Shown piece by piece: positions 17,661 to 26,937 of a stretch of DNA of 64,000 bases. The translations under genes and the position numbers were made by a program. The stretch is taken from NCBI GenBank assembly GCA_965230335.1, contig CBDDKS010000006.1, positions 310,001-374,000 of the forward strand, written 5' to 3'. The DNA comes from CBDDKS01 sp965230335 (GTDB lineage: Bacteria; Pseudomonadota; Gammaproteobacteria; Enterobacterales; Kangiellaceae). The notes beneath the pieces are model-generated. The model saw only the letters and a program-made list of their open reading frames with translations, made no database searches and had not been told where the DNA came from. Position 1 is the stretch's first letter. The number at the start of each line of letters is the position of its first letter.

Positions 17661-18149
17661 ATGTCCGAAGAATCATTAGTAAAAATACATATAAATTTAC
17701 CTCATCATTGGGCAATTGGAGGTGAGTCTATGTGGGCTGAAGATCTTGGAAATGATCGTTACAGAATATGCAACGTGCCTTTTCATGCATATGGGCTAAA
17801 TTATAAAGACACCGTTATTGCTAAGTCTCAATCAGACGATCAAATTCCTGAAATAATTAAAGTGGTTGAACGAAGCGGAAATGAAACATTAAGGCTATAT
17901 TTTAATGAATCCATTTCGCGAGAAAAGCAAGTGAAAATACTTGAAGGAATATGTGAAATTGGCGCTTCATATGAACGAGCAGACGATATATATGTTGCAA
18001 TCGACATTGATCACCACGGTAAGTATGGTGAAGTTTATGATCATCTTCAAAGTCTTGAAGATGATAAAAAATTAAGCTTTGAAACTTGTGAAATGAGAAT
18101 ACCTGGTAGCTTTGATGATGCGCCACCAGAAGATGAAGAAGCAATCTAA
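17661..18149 (+). CDS. Cassette gene: DUF4265 domain protein
   Basis: A 162-residue protein. The N-terminal half (VKIHINLPHHW, ESMWAEDLGNDRYRICNVPFHAYGLNYKDTVIAK) fits the DUF4265 family, small soluble proteins of unknown function. The C-terminus is acidic (DDAPPEDEEAI). It begins ten bases after an attC-like site, and its TAA stop lies inside an ATCTAAC core sequence, the usual arrangement of a cassette gene. No catalytic motif is recognised. Confidence 0.7.
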   Translation: MSEESLVKIHINLPHHWAIGGESMWAEDLGNDRYRICNVPFHAYGLNYKDTVIAKSQSDDQIPEIIKVVERSGNETLRLYFNESISREKQVKILEGICEIGASYERADDIYVAIDIDHHGKYGEVYDHLQSLEDDKKLSFETCEMRIPGSFDDAPPEDEEAI

Positions 18150-18517
18150 CAAGTGACTATTGAAAAATAATACTGGACACTCTGATTTTTAAAGTTGTAT
18201 CAGATATTGATCGTTGTTTCTGTCAGAGTTTGTTGATAAGCAGACTGTCTCATTTTGTTTATTTTCAGATTTTTTAATAAGTTGAGTGTTCATTTTGTTT
18301 TCTAAAAGTATTAGGTTGCCAGCATTTTAATATAATTATTTGATATATAAGATTAATCTTTTTATGAAATGGGAGATTAAGTGAATCTAGACTGACTTAA
18401 CCTTCCTTGATTTTTTTTATTGATTCGGTAAACTGTTGTTTTATAAACTAAATGTACTAATTTTTATTCCAGTAAATCATTTTAGCGCGATTTACTGAAC
18501 ATAATATACTGTTAGGT
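18144..18517 (+). other. Gene-less cassette end with separated core sites
   Basis: ATCTAAC (18144-18150, RYYYAAC) at the DUF4265 stop and GTTAGGT (18511-18517, GTTRRRY) before the next gene bracket about 370 bases with no supported ORF. That is longer than known attC sites (about 60-150 bases). It may be a degenerate or empty cassette, or two sites with a lost gene between. Confidence 0.4.
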
Positions 18518-18528
18518 AGGCCAAGGCC

Positions 18529-18762
18529 GTGAGTGAAATTATAAAGGCAATTCTTAAAGTCGAAATTCCGAAATCACGATACAGAATGCTTGAAGGAAAA
18601 AAACGCCCTGAAATAGGTGATGTAATTGAATTAGATCAAGCCTATACGAGCAAAGATGGTAAGCCAATGGTTTTTGCTTATCATCCAATACCTGGCAGCA
18701 CAGACTGCGAAGCTAATTATTCACTTGAAGTTTATGAATCGGAGATTGAATTACTCAAATGA
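18529..18762 (+). CDS. Cassette gene: 77-residue protein of unknown family
   Basis: Starts with GTG (MSEIIKAILKVEIPKSRYRMLEG) 12 bases after a GTTAGGT core site; no ATG is available. The protein is soluble, beta-rich by pattern (PEIGDVIELDQAY, PMVFAYHPIPG), with no recognised domain. An AGG-containing stretch (TAGGCCAAGG) overlaps the region just before the GTG. The stop overlaps the next ATG (ATGA), and an ACCTAAC core lies 14 bases further on. Confidence 0.55.
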   Translation: MSEIIKAILKVEIPKSRYRMLEGKKRPEIGDVIELDQAYTSKDGKPMVFAYHPIPGSTDCEANYSLEVYESEIELLK

Positions 18763-19364
18763 ATAGAAACAAGCTACCTAACAATCGCAGTCTGGCGGAA
18801 CGTTTTTCCGCTCCTTCGTCGCTACAAACCGATAGGTTGATTTTAAGGCCGTGGAAAGAAGAAGATTTTATTCCATTTGCTCAATTGTGTGCTGATACGG
18901 ATGTTATGGAATATTTTCCACACCTATTGACTTTCGCAGAAAGCAAAAGTATGGGGGTTCGAATTAATTCATTAATTCAAGAGCGCGGCTGGGGATTTTG
19001 GGCGGTGGAAATTCCAGAGCAATCTACATTCATTGGTTTTGTTGGTTTGCATATTCCCAAAGATAACTTGCCATTTTCTCCTTGTGTTGAAATTGGTTGG
19101 CGGTTAGCTAAAGAGTATTGGGGGCAAGGTTATGCCACCGAAGCTGCAAAAGAATCATTAAAGTATGCATTTACAAAGTTAAATATAAATGAAGTAGTAT
19201 CGTTTACTTCATTGGTTAATCGCCGCTCGCAAGCAGTTATGGAAAAAATTGGCATGTTTAACACTGGTAATAATTTTATGCATCCTGATATAGAGCTTGG
19301 ACATAAACTTTGTGAGCATGTGTTGTTTAAAATTACTAAACAAGATTGGTATAAAGCCTTATAA
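18759..19364 (+). CDS. Cassette gene: GNAT N-acetyltransferase (RimJ/RimL-like)
   Basis: About 201 residues. From residue 22 (SLQTDRLILRPWKEEDF) it fits RimJ/RimL-like GNAT acetyltransferases, with the acetyl-CoA loop region EIGWRLAKEYWGQGYATEAAKE and the C-terminal VNRRSQAVMEKIGM. The first ~25 residues are read from attC-like DNA (ACCTAAC at 18776 and the CGGAACGTTTTTCCG palindrome), so the native start may be lost or lie at a TTG near 18838. The acceptor (protein N-terminus, antibiotic or small molecule) is unknown. The TAA stop lies in a TTATAAC core-like sequence. Confidence 0.75.
   Translation: MNRNKLPNNRSLAERFSAPSSLQTDRLILRPWKEEDFIPFAQLCADTDVMEYFPHLLTFAESKSMGVRINSLIQERGWGFWAVEIPEQSTFIGFVGLHIPKDNLPFSPCVEIGWRLAKEYWGQGYATEAAKESLKYAFTKLNINEVVSFTSLVNRRSQAVMEKIGMFNTGNNFMHPDIELGHKLCEHVLFKITKQDWYKAL
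18776..18830 (+). other. Truncated attC-like sequence inside the GNAT 5' end
   Basis: ACCTAAC (RYYYAAC) followed by a CGGAACGTTTTTCCG palindrome matches the left part and centre of an attC, but no right core (GTTRRRY) follows. A deletion may have fused this site to the GNAT reading frame. Confidence 0.4.
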
Positions 19365-19463
19365 CAAGTGACCATGGTTGCAAGTCAAGTTTTTTAAGTC
19401 ATATTTTCATTCCAATAGGTATTATTTTTAACCATCGTATTTAAAATAGTTAATTGTTTTCTC

Positions 19464-19556
19464 ATGCAAGCAAGGAGTGGTCAGGGAGTTATTAAAGAGC
19501 TAGAAGCGAAGCGCGCTAAGATTAAACGTTTGATTGATTATTATATTGATGCATAA
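19464..19556 (+). pseudogene. Short ORF or 3' remnant of a gene
   Basis: An open frame of 30 codons from ATG encodes MQARSGQGVIKELEAKR and continues with KIKRLIDYYIDA before the TAA. It has a charged helical character and runs straight into a strong terminator. It may be the tail of a gene truncated at the right edge of the cassette island. No family is recognised. Confidence 0.3.
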
Positions 19557-19591
19557 AAAAACCAGGTGGCGAACCACCTGGTTTTTTTGTC
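19555..19591. terminator. Strong intrinsic terminator, probably bidirectional
   Basis: AAAAAAACCAGGTGG and CCACCTGGTTTTTTT face each other across a CGAA tetraloop. A-tract and T-tract flank the stem, so it can end transcripts from the cassette island (+) and from the lipoprotein gene (-). Confidence 0.9.
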
Positions 19592-19618
19592 TTAAACAAC
19601 TTTTAAAATTTAAAACAA

Positions 19619-20704
19619 TTAAGGTTTAGAGACAAAAAGTACATTGAACATTTTTGTATTATCTCCTGCTGACTGTCCTACACAGCTCACCATCACAGTA
19701 TCTGAATCCAGTACATTAACATCCACCATACAAGCTAAATTGCCAACATCATCACCATTTCGAATAGTTCCTGTTACAAATCCTGGCGCTAAATCATCAA
19801 CCGTGCCATCTAAAACCAATGTAGCAGATTCGTCTGACAGTTGATTCGTTTCGATATCTGCAACAATATTACCGGTACAAGTACCTGCATTACAAGACAA
19901 ACTAACAGGCGCTAACTTTTGAGTGGTTTCTAAGTTTTCATCAAATAAAATACCGGCAAACTCTCCATTAAGAAGACTGATATCAACAATGGATTTTTGT
20001 GTTAAGGCAAAAATAAATGAACTGTCTTCTGGATCATTGACTTGAGTATGCACTATAGCTCCACCATTTGATGTTAAATACATAACTGCATCTTCCACCT
20101 GCATAATACCGTTTGCACAAGTACCTCCTGTTAAATTATCAGCACCTTGATTTTGATAATCACCTGCCAAAGAATACTTTGCTGGTAATGTTGCCGATTC
20201 CGTAGAAGCGGTATAACTAAAAGTGCCCAGAAAATCACGTTCATTGGACGTTGCATCATGATCATTAGCTTTTTTAACCAAAACCCAGTTTGCATCAAAA
20301 TCTTCTGTAGGACAATCGCCAGATGAAACCATAGGAATCATTTGACCTGCAGCATCATTAGGTTTTAAAAATAAAGTATAACCAGGTACTTCCAAAGCCC
20401 AGGCTGTATCACCCGCATCCGGTGCATCAACCCCTGTGGCTTCCGTCACTTCTAATTTTAAAAAACCAGAGTCCAAACGTTCATAAGTACCATTCACTGT
20501 CATGTCAACAGCCGCTGTGACGGTTGCTCTACGAGTAATCGTAAAATCACCATCATCTAATTCAACATCCCATTTTGATCCGGGTCCATTATAACTTTGA
20601 TCACCAATTTCAGAATTGTTATCTTCACTACAACTGGACATCAAAAAAAGTAATCCAGACATCACACAAAACAATTGAAACTTAGCATTACGAAGAAGAT
20701 TCAT
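19619..20704 (-). CDS. Secreted lipoprotein of unknown family
   Basis: About 361 residues. The signal peptide MNLLRNAKFQLFCVMSGLLF leads to a lipobox-like MSSC, then an acidic linker (SEDNNSEIGD). The mature part is beta-rich, acidic, with repeated short strands and about nine cysteines, likely paired outside the cytoplasm. ATG 20704 is preferred to the upstream in-frame start at 20812, because GGGAGAG lies 6-12 bases before it and the lipoprotein signal begins there. No domain is recognised. It is monocistronic with its own terminator. Confidence 0.7.
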   Translation of the reverse strand: MNLLRNAKFQLFCVMSGLLFLMSSCSEDNNSEIGDQSYNGPGSKWDVELDDGDFTITRRATVTAAVDMTVNGTYERLDSGFLKLEVTEATGVDAPDAGDTAWALEVPGYTLFLKPNDAAGQMIPMVSSGDCPTEDFDANWVLVKKANDHDATSNERDFLGTFSYTASTESATLPAKYSLAGDYQNQGADNLTGGTCANGIMQVEDAVMYLTSNGGAIVHTQVNDPEDSSFIFALTQKSIVDISLLNGEFAGILFDENLETTQKLAPVSLSCNAGTCTGNIVADIETNQLSDESATLVLDGTVDDLAPGFVTGTIRNGDDVGNLACMVDVNVLDSDTVMVSCVGQSAGDNTKMFNVLFVSKP

Positions 20705-20930
20705 TTTACTCTCCCGATTGAATATTAAAAAAACTGTACGCTTGAGTATAGACAATTTTTTTGTAATGCAAGCTTTGAAATATAAAAATATTTCAACCTT
20801 TTTCCTTGTCATTTTTTTGACATTTTTAAGATGAATTTATCAAAAACTTAGCTTTAAAATAAATGAAAACATCTCCTTAAATAAGAACTTTGCGATAAAG
20901 TTTTTACGAATGATTTTAAATGTCAGACCA

Positions 20931-20960
20931 CAAAAAAAGGCGCTTATAAAGCGCCTTGAT
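20931..20960 (-). terminator. Intrinsic terminator of the pyruvate dehydrogenase operon
   Basis: On the minus strand AAGGCGCTT and AAGCGCCTT pair around a short loop and are followed by a T-run, 20 bases beyond the lpd stop. Confidence 0.85.
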
Positions 20961-20978
20961 TCGTTAATGTACTTCGAG

Positions 20979-22403
20979 TTACTTTTTCTTACGTTTTGGC
21001 GGTAAATCTGTACAAGTTCCCTCTACAACTTCTGCTGAAAAACCGATGGATTCAGATAACGTAGGATGAGGATGAATCGTTAATGCCAAATCTTCTGCAT
21101 CACAGCCCATCTCAATTGCCAAAGCAACTTCTGCAATTAATTCTCCAGCATTAACACCAACCACAGCACCACCAATAATTTGCCCGCTGGTTTTATCATA
21201 TAAGGTTTTGCTAAAGCCTTCCTGACGCCCGACACCAATCGCTCTACCACTGGCTGCCCATGGGAATTGTCCCACTTCATAATCAATACCTTTTTCTTTG
21301 GCTTCTTTCTCTGTAAGACCTGCCCAGGCAATTTCAGGATCCGTATAAGCCACTGAAGGTATACACTTGGGATCAAAGAAATGCTTTTTACCACTAATCA
21401 CTTCTGCTGCAACATGTGCTTCATGCACCGCCTTATGCGCTAACATGGGTTGTCCCACAATATCACCAATCGCATGAATATGAGGTACATTGGTCCGCAT
21501 TTGATTATCAACAGGAATAAAACCTCGTTCATCAACATGAACCCCAGCTTTATCAGCAGCTAATGAATCACCATTAGGTCGACGGCCAACAGCTGATAAA
21601 ATACGATCAAACATTTGTGGTTTATCGGGTGCATTCTTACCTTCAAAAGTAACCAATAAACCTTCTTTTTTTGCTTCCACCTTTGTTACACTGGTTTCAA
21701 GCATGATAGATTCGTATTGTTTACCAACAAATTTTTCCAATACTTTAACCACATCTTTATCTGCAGCAGGTACCAATTGATCAGACATTTCAACAATAGA
21801 AATATCACAACCCAAAGCACGATATACAGTCGCCATTTCCAAACCAATAATTCCGCCACCAATGACCAGAAGCTTCTTGGGAATATCTTCCAGTAACAAA
21901 GCACCGGTTGAATCCATAATACGAGGATCATCAGGAAGGAAAGGCAATTGAACCACTCGGGAGCCTGCTGCAATAATACAGTGATCAAAAGCAACAACCT
22001 GTGTGCCTGCTTCCGTTTCTACAGTGAAGCTATTGGCAGAGGCAAATTGAGCGACACCTTGTACAACTTTGACTTTACGCATTTTCGCCATACCTGCCAA
22101 GCCTTGGGTTAATTGTCCAACCACTTTATCTTTGTATCCTCTGATTTTATCAATATCCAGTTTGGGTTGACCAAATGAAATGCCATGGGCAGACATGGAT
22201 TCTGCTTCATCTATTACCTTAGCAGTATGCAACAATGCCTTGGAAGGAATACATCCCACGTTTAAACAAACACCCCCTAATGTTGAATAACGCTCAATTA
22301 AAATGACATCCAATCCCAAATCAGCAGCACGGAATGCTGCGGAATATCCGCCAGGACCGGCACCTAATACAACTAACTGCGCTTTCAGCTCTTGGTTACT
22401 CAT
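20979..22403 (-). CDS. lpdA: Dihydrolipoyl dehydrogenase (E3)
   Basis: About 474 residues. FAD-binding VVLGAGPGGYSAAFRAADLG, redox-active disulfide GGVCLNVGCIPSKAL, NAD-binding VIGGGIIGLEMA, and the C-terminal catalytic HPHPTLSE are all visible. It reoxidises dihydrolipoamide on AceF and makes NADH. ATG 22403 is preferred over GTG 22409 because AGAGGGTGAAC directly precedes the ATG. It is third in aceE-aceF-lpdA, 122 bases after aceF, and ends in an intrinsic terminator. Confidence 0.95.
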   Translation of the reverse strand: MSNQELKAQLVVLGAGPGGYSAAFRAADLGLDVILIERYSTLGGVCLNVGCIPSKALLHTAKVIDEAESMSAHGISFGQPKLDIDKIRGYKDKVVGQLTQGLAGMAKMRKVKVVQGVAQFASANSFTVETEAGTQVVAFDHCIIAAGSRVVQLPFLPDDPRIMDSTGALLLEDIPKKLLVIGGGIIGLEMATVYRALGCDISIVEMSDQLVPAADKDVVKVLEKFVGKQYESIMLETSVTKVEAKKEGLLVTFEGKNAPDKPQMFDRILSAVGRRPNGDSLAADKAGVHVDERGFIPVDNQMRTNVPHIHAIGDIVGQPMLAHKAVHEAHVAAEVISGKKHFFDPKCIPSVAYTDPEIAWAGLTEKEAKEKGIDYEVGQFPWAASGRAIGVGRQEGFSKTLYDKTSGQIIGGAVVGVNAGELIAEVALAIEMGCDAEDLALTIHPHPTLSESIGFSAEVVEGTCTDLPPKRKKK

Positions 22404-22525
22404 GTTCACCCTCTAATGCTTTTATTCAATTAACACTAAGAAGCCTCTTGATATTAACAACAATGACTTCACTTTTTTCAACAAAATTAATAATCTTATT
22501 CTCTTATACTGACGAATAATAATAT

Positions 22526-24223
22526 TTACAGCATCACTCGACGAATATCTGATAATGTTTCACTTAAATGTACACAAAAACGTGCCGCATCAGCACCATC
22601 AATCACTCTATGATCATAAGACAAGGACATAGGCAACATGAGACGGGGCACAAAAGACTGACCATCCCAAACAGGTTTCATTTGATGTTTGGACAAACCC
22701 AATATAGCGACATTAGGCCAGGCAACAATCGGTGTAAATTTTGTACCACCAATACCCCCTAAGGATGAAATGGTAAAACTACTGCCCTGCATGGCATCAA
22801 TACCTAATTTTTTATCTCGTGCTTTCGTACTGACTTCACCCAACTCCAGTGCCAATTCATAAACAGATTTTTGATCTACATCCCGTATGACAGGAACAAC
22901 CAAACCATCCGGTGTATCAACAGCAACACCAATATGAAAATATTTTTTTATAATGACCTGTTCACCATTGTTAGACAATGAAGCATTAAATTTTGGGAAT
23001 GCCTTTAAGCTGTGTACAACCGCTTTCATCATAAACGCCAAAGGTGTTAAACGAACCCCTTGCTTTAACGCTTCCTCTTTCAAAGAACGCCGAAATGCAT
23101 CCAGCTCGGTAATATCTGCATCTTCATGTTGAGTCACATGAGGTATCATCGTCCAGTTTCTATGTAAGTTGACACTACTGACTTTTTGAATACGTGATAA
23201 CGCATGTTCTTCAATAGCGCCCCACTTACTATGATCAATTTCTGGCAAACTGTGCGTCACTGATGATGCAGTGGATGCTCCTGAAGACAATTGTGATTTA
23301 ACAAACGCCTGAACATCGGTTTTTAAAATCCGTGATTTAGGTCCGCTGCCTTTTACTTTCGATAAATCAGCTCCTAACTCTCTCGCAAAACGTCTTACCG
23401 AAGGGCTTGCATGCACATTTCCCGTTGTTGATGAGGAGCCTGTTGTTGATGAAGAACTTGTTGCAGCAGCATTTATACCTGTTTCTTTTTGTTGGTCGGT
23501 GGTAGTGCTTTGAGAGGACGTCATATCCTGTTTTGCTGTCGATGCAGAAACAGTGGATGGTACTTGACGGCTTTCCTGGCTACTATGACTCTTGCTGGCT
23601 TGCGCATTTCCAGAAGATACCTTTATCTGTCCAATAGTATCTCCAGCACTGACTTTATCACCGACTTTTACAGTTACCTGACTCACTTCACCTGAAAATA
23701 ATGACGGTACTTCCATCGTCGCTTTTTCAGTTTCCAAAACCAGTAAGCTATCGTCTTTTTTGATGGTGTCTCCAACCTGAATCGTTACCTCAATCACATC
23801 AACCTGTGATGCATCACCAATATCGGGTATGCTTAAAGCCGCTTCTTTTTGTTCTGTTGTTGTTGATTTGTTGTTGGATTCTGTTGTTGTTGGTTCTGTT
23901 GTTGTTGATCCTTTTGCTGCAATATTATCCGTTGTCTGTTTTTCCTGCGAGGCTGTCGCCTGTTTTTTCTCCGAATTTTCTGCAAGGGTTTCCAAAGTTA
24001 AAATAGCTGCACCTTCCGATACTTTATCACCCACTTTGATCAACAATTTTTTTACTTTACCGGCTTGTGTTGAAGGCACTTCAAGGGTTGCTTTTTCAGT
24101 TTCTAATGTGACCAGAGCGTCATCTACCGCAATGGTATCACCTTCAGAAACCATCACCTCAATGACGTCCACATCAGTGACATCACCAATATCAGGTATT
24201 TTGATTTCAACTAAATTCGTCAC
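22526..24223 (-). CDS. aceF: Dihydrolipoamide acetyltransferase (E2) of pyruvate dehydrogenase
   Basis: A 565-residue E2. Two lipoyl domains carry the modified lysine in LETEKATLEVPS and LETEKATMEVPS. Linkers rich in Ser/Thr/Gln join them to a peripheral-subunit-binding domain (ASPSVRRFARELGADLSKVKGSG) and the catalytic domain ending SYDHRVIDGADAARF. GTG is the start; GGGGAAG lies just upstream. E. coli AceF has three lipoyl domains, this one has two, as in many gammaproteobacteria. It lies 35 bases after aceE. The serine-rich linkers contain short triplet-like DNA repeats around 23440-23470 and 23850-23910. Confidence 0.95.
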   Translation of the reverse strand: MTNLVEIKIPDIGDVTDVDVIEVMVSEGDTIAVDDALVTLETEKATLEVPSTQAGKVKKLLIKVGDKVSEGAAILTLETLAENSEKKQATASQEKQTTDNIAAKGSTTTEPTTTESNNKSTTTEQKEAALSIPDIGDASQVDVIEVTIQVGDTIKKDDSLLVLETEKATMEVPSLFSGEVSQVTVKVGDKVSAGDTIGQIKVSSGNAQASKSHSSQESRQVPSTVSASTAKQDMTSSQSTTTDQQKETGINAAATSSSSTTGSSSTTGNVHASPSVRRFARELGADLSKVKGSGPKSRILKTDVQAFVKSQLSSGASTASSVTHSLPEIDHSKWGAIEEHALSRIQKVSSVNLHRNWTMIPHVTQHEDADITELDAFRRSLKEEALKQGVRLTPLAFMMKAVVHSLKAFPKFNASLSNNGEQVIIKKYFHIGVAVDTPDGLVVPVIRDVDQKSVYELALELGEVSTKARDKKLGIDAMQGSSFTISSLGGIGGTKFTPIVAWPNVAILGLSKHQMKPVWDGQSFVPRLMLPMSLSYDHRVIDGADAARFCVHLSETLSDIRRVML

Positions 24224-24258
24224 AGGCTTCCCCTATTACTTCAATGATATGAATGCCA

Positions 24259-26937
24259 TTATACCGTCATAGGATTCGGTTTATTGACATCAATATTGTA
24301 TTTTTTCAATGCTTTTTTAAGTACGCCGGCATCTAATTCACCGTCTTCAATTAATGAATGCAAACTGGCAATGACCACATAAAAACGATCAACTTCAAAA
24401 AAGTGCCTTAAGTTTTCCCGACTGTCTGAACGACCAAAACCATCAGTACCTAATACATGATAGGCACGCGGTACCCAGTTACGGATTTGATCAGCATAGA
24501 CTTTCATATAATCGGTTGAGGCAATCACTGGCCCTTCTGTTTTTTCCAGGCATTCGGTGACATAAGCTTTCGGTGTTTTTGAACCCGGTTTCAGTAACTC
24601 TTGCCTCTCAACTTCCAAACCATCACGACGCAATTCATTAAAACTGGTTACACTCCAGATGTCAGCTGAAACACCCCAATCATTTAACAAGAGATCGGCT
24701 GCCGCCTCTACTTCACGCAAAATAGTACCTGAACCCAATAGCTGTACTTTAGGACATTTTTTCTTTGCTTTGGTTTTGGGTCCTTCACGCAACAAATACA
24801 TACCTTTTAAAATACCCGCTTCGACCCCTTTAGGCATGGCTGGCTGTACATAATTTTCATTCATAGTCGTGATATAGAAAAACACGTTTTCCTGTTTTTC
24901 ATACATACGTGTTAATCCACTTTGAACGATTACGGCTAACTCATAGGCATAGGTTGGATCATAACTGATACAATTAGGGATAGTAGACGATAAGACATGG
25001 CTGTGACCATCCTGATGCTGCAGGCCTTCACCATTTAAGGTTGTGCGCCCGGCTGTGCCACCAATTAAAAAACCTCTGGCTTGCATATCACCAGCCATCC
25101 AGGCCAAATCACCAATACGCTGAAAACCAAACATGGAATAATAAATATAAAACGGAATCATTGGCAGGTTGTTGGTTGAGTAACTGGTTGCCGCAGCCAA
25201 CCAACTTGAAAAAGCACCCGCTTCATTAATGCCTTCTTCAAGCATTTGTCCTTTTTTATCTTCACGGTAAAACATCACCTGATCAGAATCCACAGGATCA
25301 TATAATTGTCCTACGGATGAATAAATACCGTACTGTCTGAACATACCTTCCATACCAAAAGTACGGGCTTCATCAGGCACAATAGGCACAACACGCTGAC
25401 CAATCGCTTTATCTTTCATCAAGATATTCAAAGCGCGTACGAATGCCATAGTTGTTGAAATACTTCTATCACCAGAACCCTGGGTAATCGCATCAAATTG
25501 TTTTAACTGAGGGACCGTTAACGCAGAAGACTGTGCTCGTCTTTTGGGTAAGTAGCCTCCTAAAGCCTGACGTCTTTCTTGTAAATATTGTATTTCCGGA
25601 CTGTCTTTTCCGGGATGATAAAACGGTAAATTTTCTAACTCATCATCTTCAATGGGTACATCAAATCTATCTGCAAAATGTTCTAAGGCTTCCTTTTTCA
25701 TTTTTTTAACCTGATGAGAAACATTTTTACCCTCACCCCCCTCTCCCATACCATAACCTTTCACAGTTTTTACCAAAATCACGGTAGGCTGGTTTTTATG
25801 ATGTGTTGCTGAATGATATGCCGCATAGACTTTTGAAGGGTCATGTCCTCCCCGACTTAAATTAAAAATATCCTCATCGGTCATATTCGCAACCATATCC
25901 AATACATCTGGGTGCTTGCCGAAAAAGTTGTCACGTGTAAAACGTCCACCTTTTGCTTTGTAATTTTGATATTCACCATCCAGTGTTTCTTCCATTATTT
26001 TTAATAATAATCCTTTTGTATCATTTTCAATGAGTGGATCCCATTGTCGTCCCCAAATCACTTTAATGACATTCCAGCCTGCGCCATGAAAACTGCCCTC
26101 AAGTTCTTGAATAATTTTGCCATTACCTCGTACGGGGCCATCCAAGCGTTGCAAATTACAATTCACAACAAAAATCAGATTGTCGAGTTTTTCTCTGCCA
26201 GCTAAAGAAATGGCTCCCATAGATTCTGGTTCATCCATTTCACCATCGCCCATAAATGCCCAAACTTTTCTATCGGACTCAGACATCAATTCTCTGTTTT
26301 CCAAATACCTCAAAAATCGTGCCTGATAAATTGCTGATAAAGGCCCTAATCCCATGGATACGGTGGGAAACTGCCAAAAGTCAGGCATTAACCAGGGATG
26401 AGGATAAGACGATAGCCCTGTATCTGACTGGCTTTCCTGTCGAAAACCATTGAGTTGTTCTTCTGTTAAACGACCTTCTAAAAATGCCCGTGCATAAATA
26501 CCTGGCGAAGAGTGTCCTTGAATGTATAACAAATCACCTGCAAAGTTATCATTGGCTGCTCTAAAAAAATGATTAAAGCCAACATCATACAATGTTGCAG
26601 CTGATGCAAAACTGGATAAATGGCCACCTAACTCTAAATCTTTTTTGGTAGCACGCAAAACGATCGCAATAGCATTCCAGCGAATAATAGCTCTTAATTT
26701 ACGTTCTAAAGTCTGGTCGCCTGGTACTTTAGGCTCTTGAGATGGTGGAATCGTATTTAAATAAGGTGTCGTAGCTTCATAAGGTAAATGAACACCAGCT
26801 CTACGTGCCTTATCAATTAAGGTTTCAAGTAAAAAGTGGGCGCGCTCCACCCCTTCCTCTTCCATTACTGAATTGAGAGCATCAATCCACTCTTTTGTTT
26901 CTATAGGATCAATATCTCGGCTGTTGTTTTCACCCAT
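24259..26937 (-). CDS. aceE: Pyruvate dehydrogenase E1 (homodimeric)
   Basis: An 892-residue E1 of the AceE type. The thiamine-diphosphate motif GDGEMDEPESMGAI begins near residue 229 and continues to NCNLQRLDGPVRGNG. The length matches the family (about 887 residues). E1 decarboxylates pyruvate and acetylates the lipoyl groups of AceF. AAGGGGATTT lies just upstream of the ATG. The 419-base region upstream probably holds the operon promoter; I see no clear PdhR box. Confidence 0.95.
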   Translation of the reverse strand: MGENNSRDIDPIETKEWIDALNSVMEEEGVERAHFLLETLIDKARRAGVHLPYEATTPYLNTIPPSQEPKVPGDQTLERKLRAIIRWNAIAIVLRATKKDLELGGHLSSFASAATLYDVGFNHFFRAANDNFAGDLLYIQGHSSPGIYARAFLEGRLTEEQLNGFRQESQSDTGLSSYPHPWLMPDFWQFPTVSMGLGPLSAIYQARFLRYLENRELMSESDRKVWAFMGDGEMDEPESMGAISLAGREKLDNLIFVVNCNLQRLDGPVRGNGKIIQELEGSFHGAGWNVIKVIWGRQWDPLIENDTKGLLLKIMEETLDGEYQNYKAKGGRFTRDNFFGKHPDVLDMVANMTDEDIFNLSRGGHDPSKVYAAYHSATHHKNQPTVILVKTVKGYGMGEGGEGKNVSHQVKKMKKEALEHFADRFDVPIEDDELENLPFYHPGKDSPEIQYLQERRQALGGYLPKRRAQSSALTVPQLKQFDAITQGSGDRSISTTMAFVRALNILMKDKAIGQRVVPIVPDEARTFGMEGMFRQYGIYSSVGQLYDPVDSDQVMFYREDKKGQMLEEGINEAGAFSSWLAAATSYSTNNLPMIPFYIYYSMFGFQRIGDLAWMAGDMQARGFLIGGTAGRTTLNGEGLQHQDGHSHVLSSTIPNCISYDPTYAYELAVIVQSGLTRMYEKQENVFFYITTMNENYVQPAMPKGVEAGILKGMYLLREGPKTKAKKKCPKVQLLGSGTILREVEAAADLLLNDWGVSADIWSVTSFNELRRDGLEVERQELLKPGSKTPKAYVTECLEKTEGPVIASTDYMKVYADQIRNWVPRAYHVLGTDGFGRSDSRENLRHFFEVDRFYVVIASLHSLIEDGELDAGVLKKALKKYNIDVNKPNPMTV

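Noticed and set aside
23440..23910. Microsatellite array
   Set aside because: The short GTT/TGT-type repeats encode the Ser/Thr-rich linkers of AceF and are normal for that protein.
24259..24853. Several 60-150 codon plus-strand frames opposite aceE and aceF
   Set aside because: They are shadows of the strongly supported minus-strand genes; low-complexity content mirrors the Ser/Thr-rich linkers of AceF.
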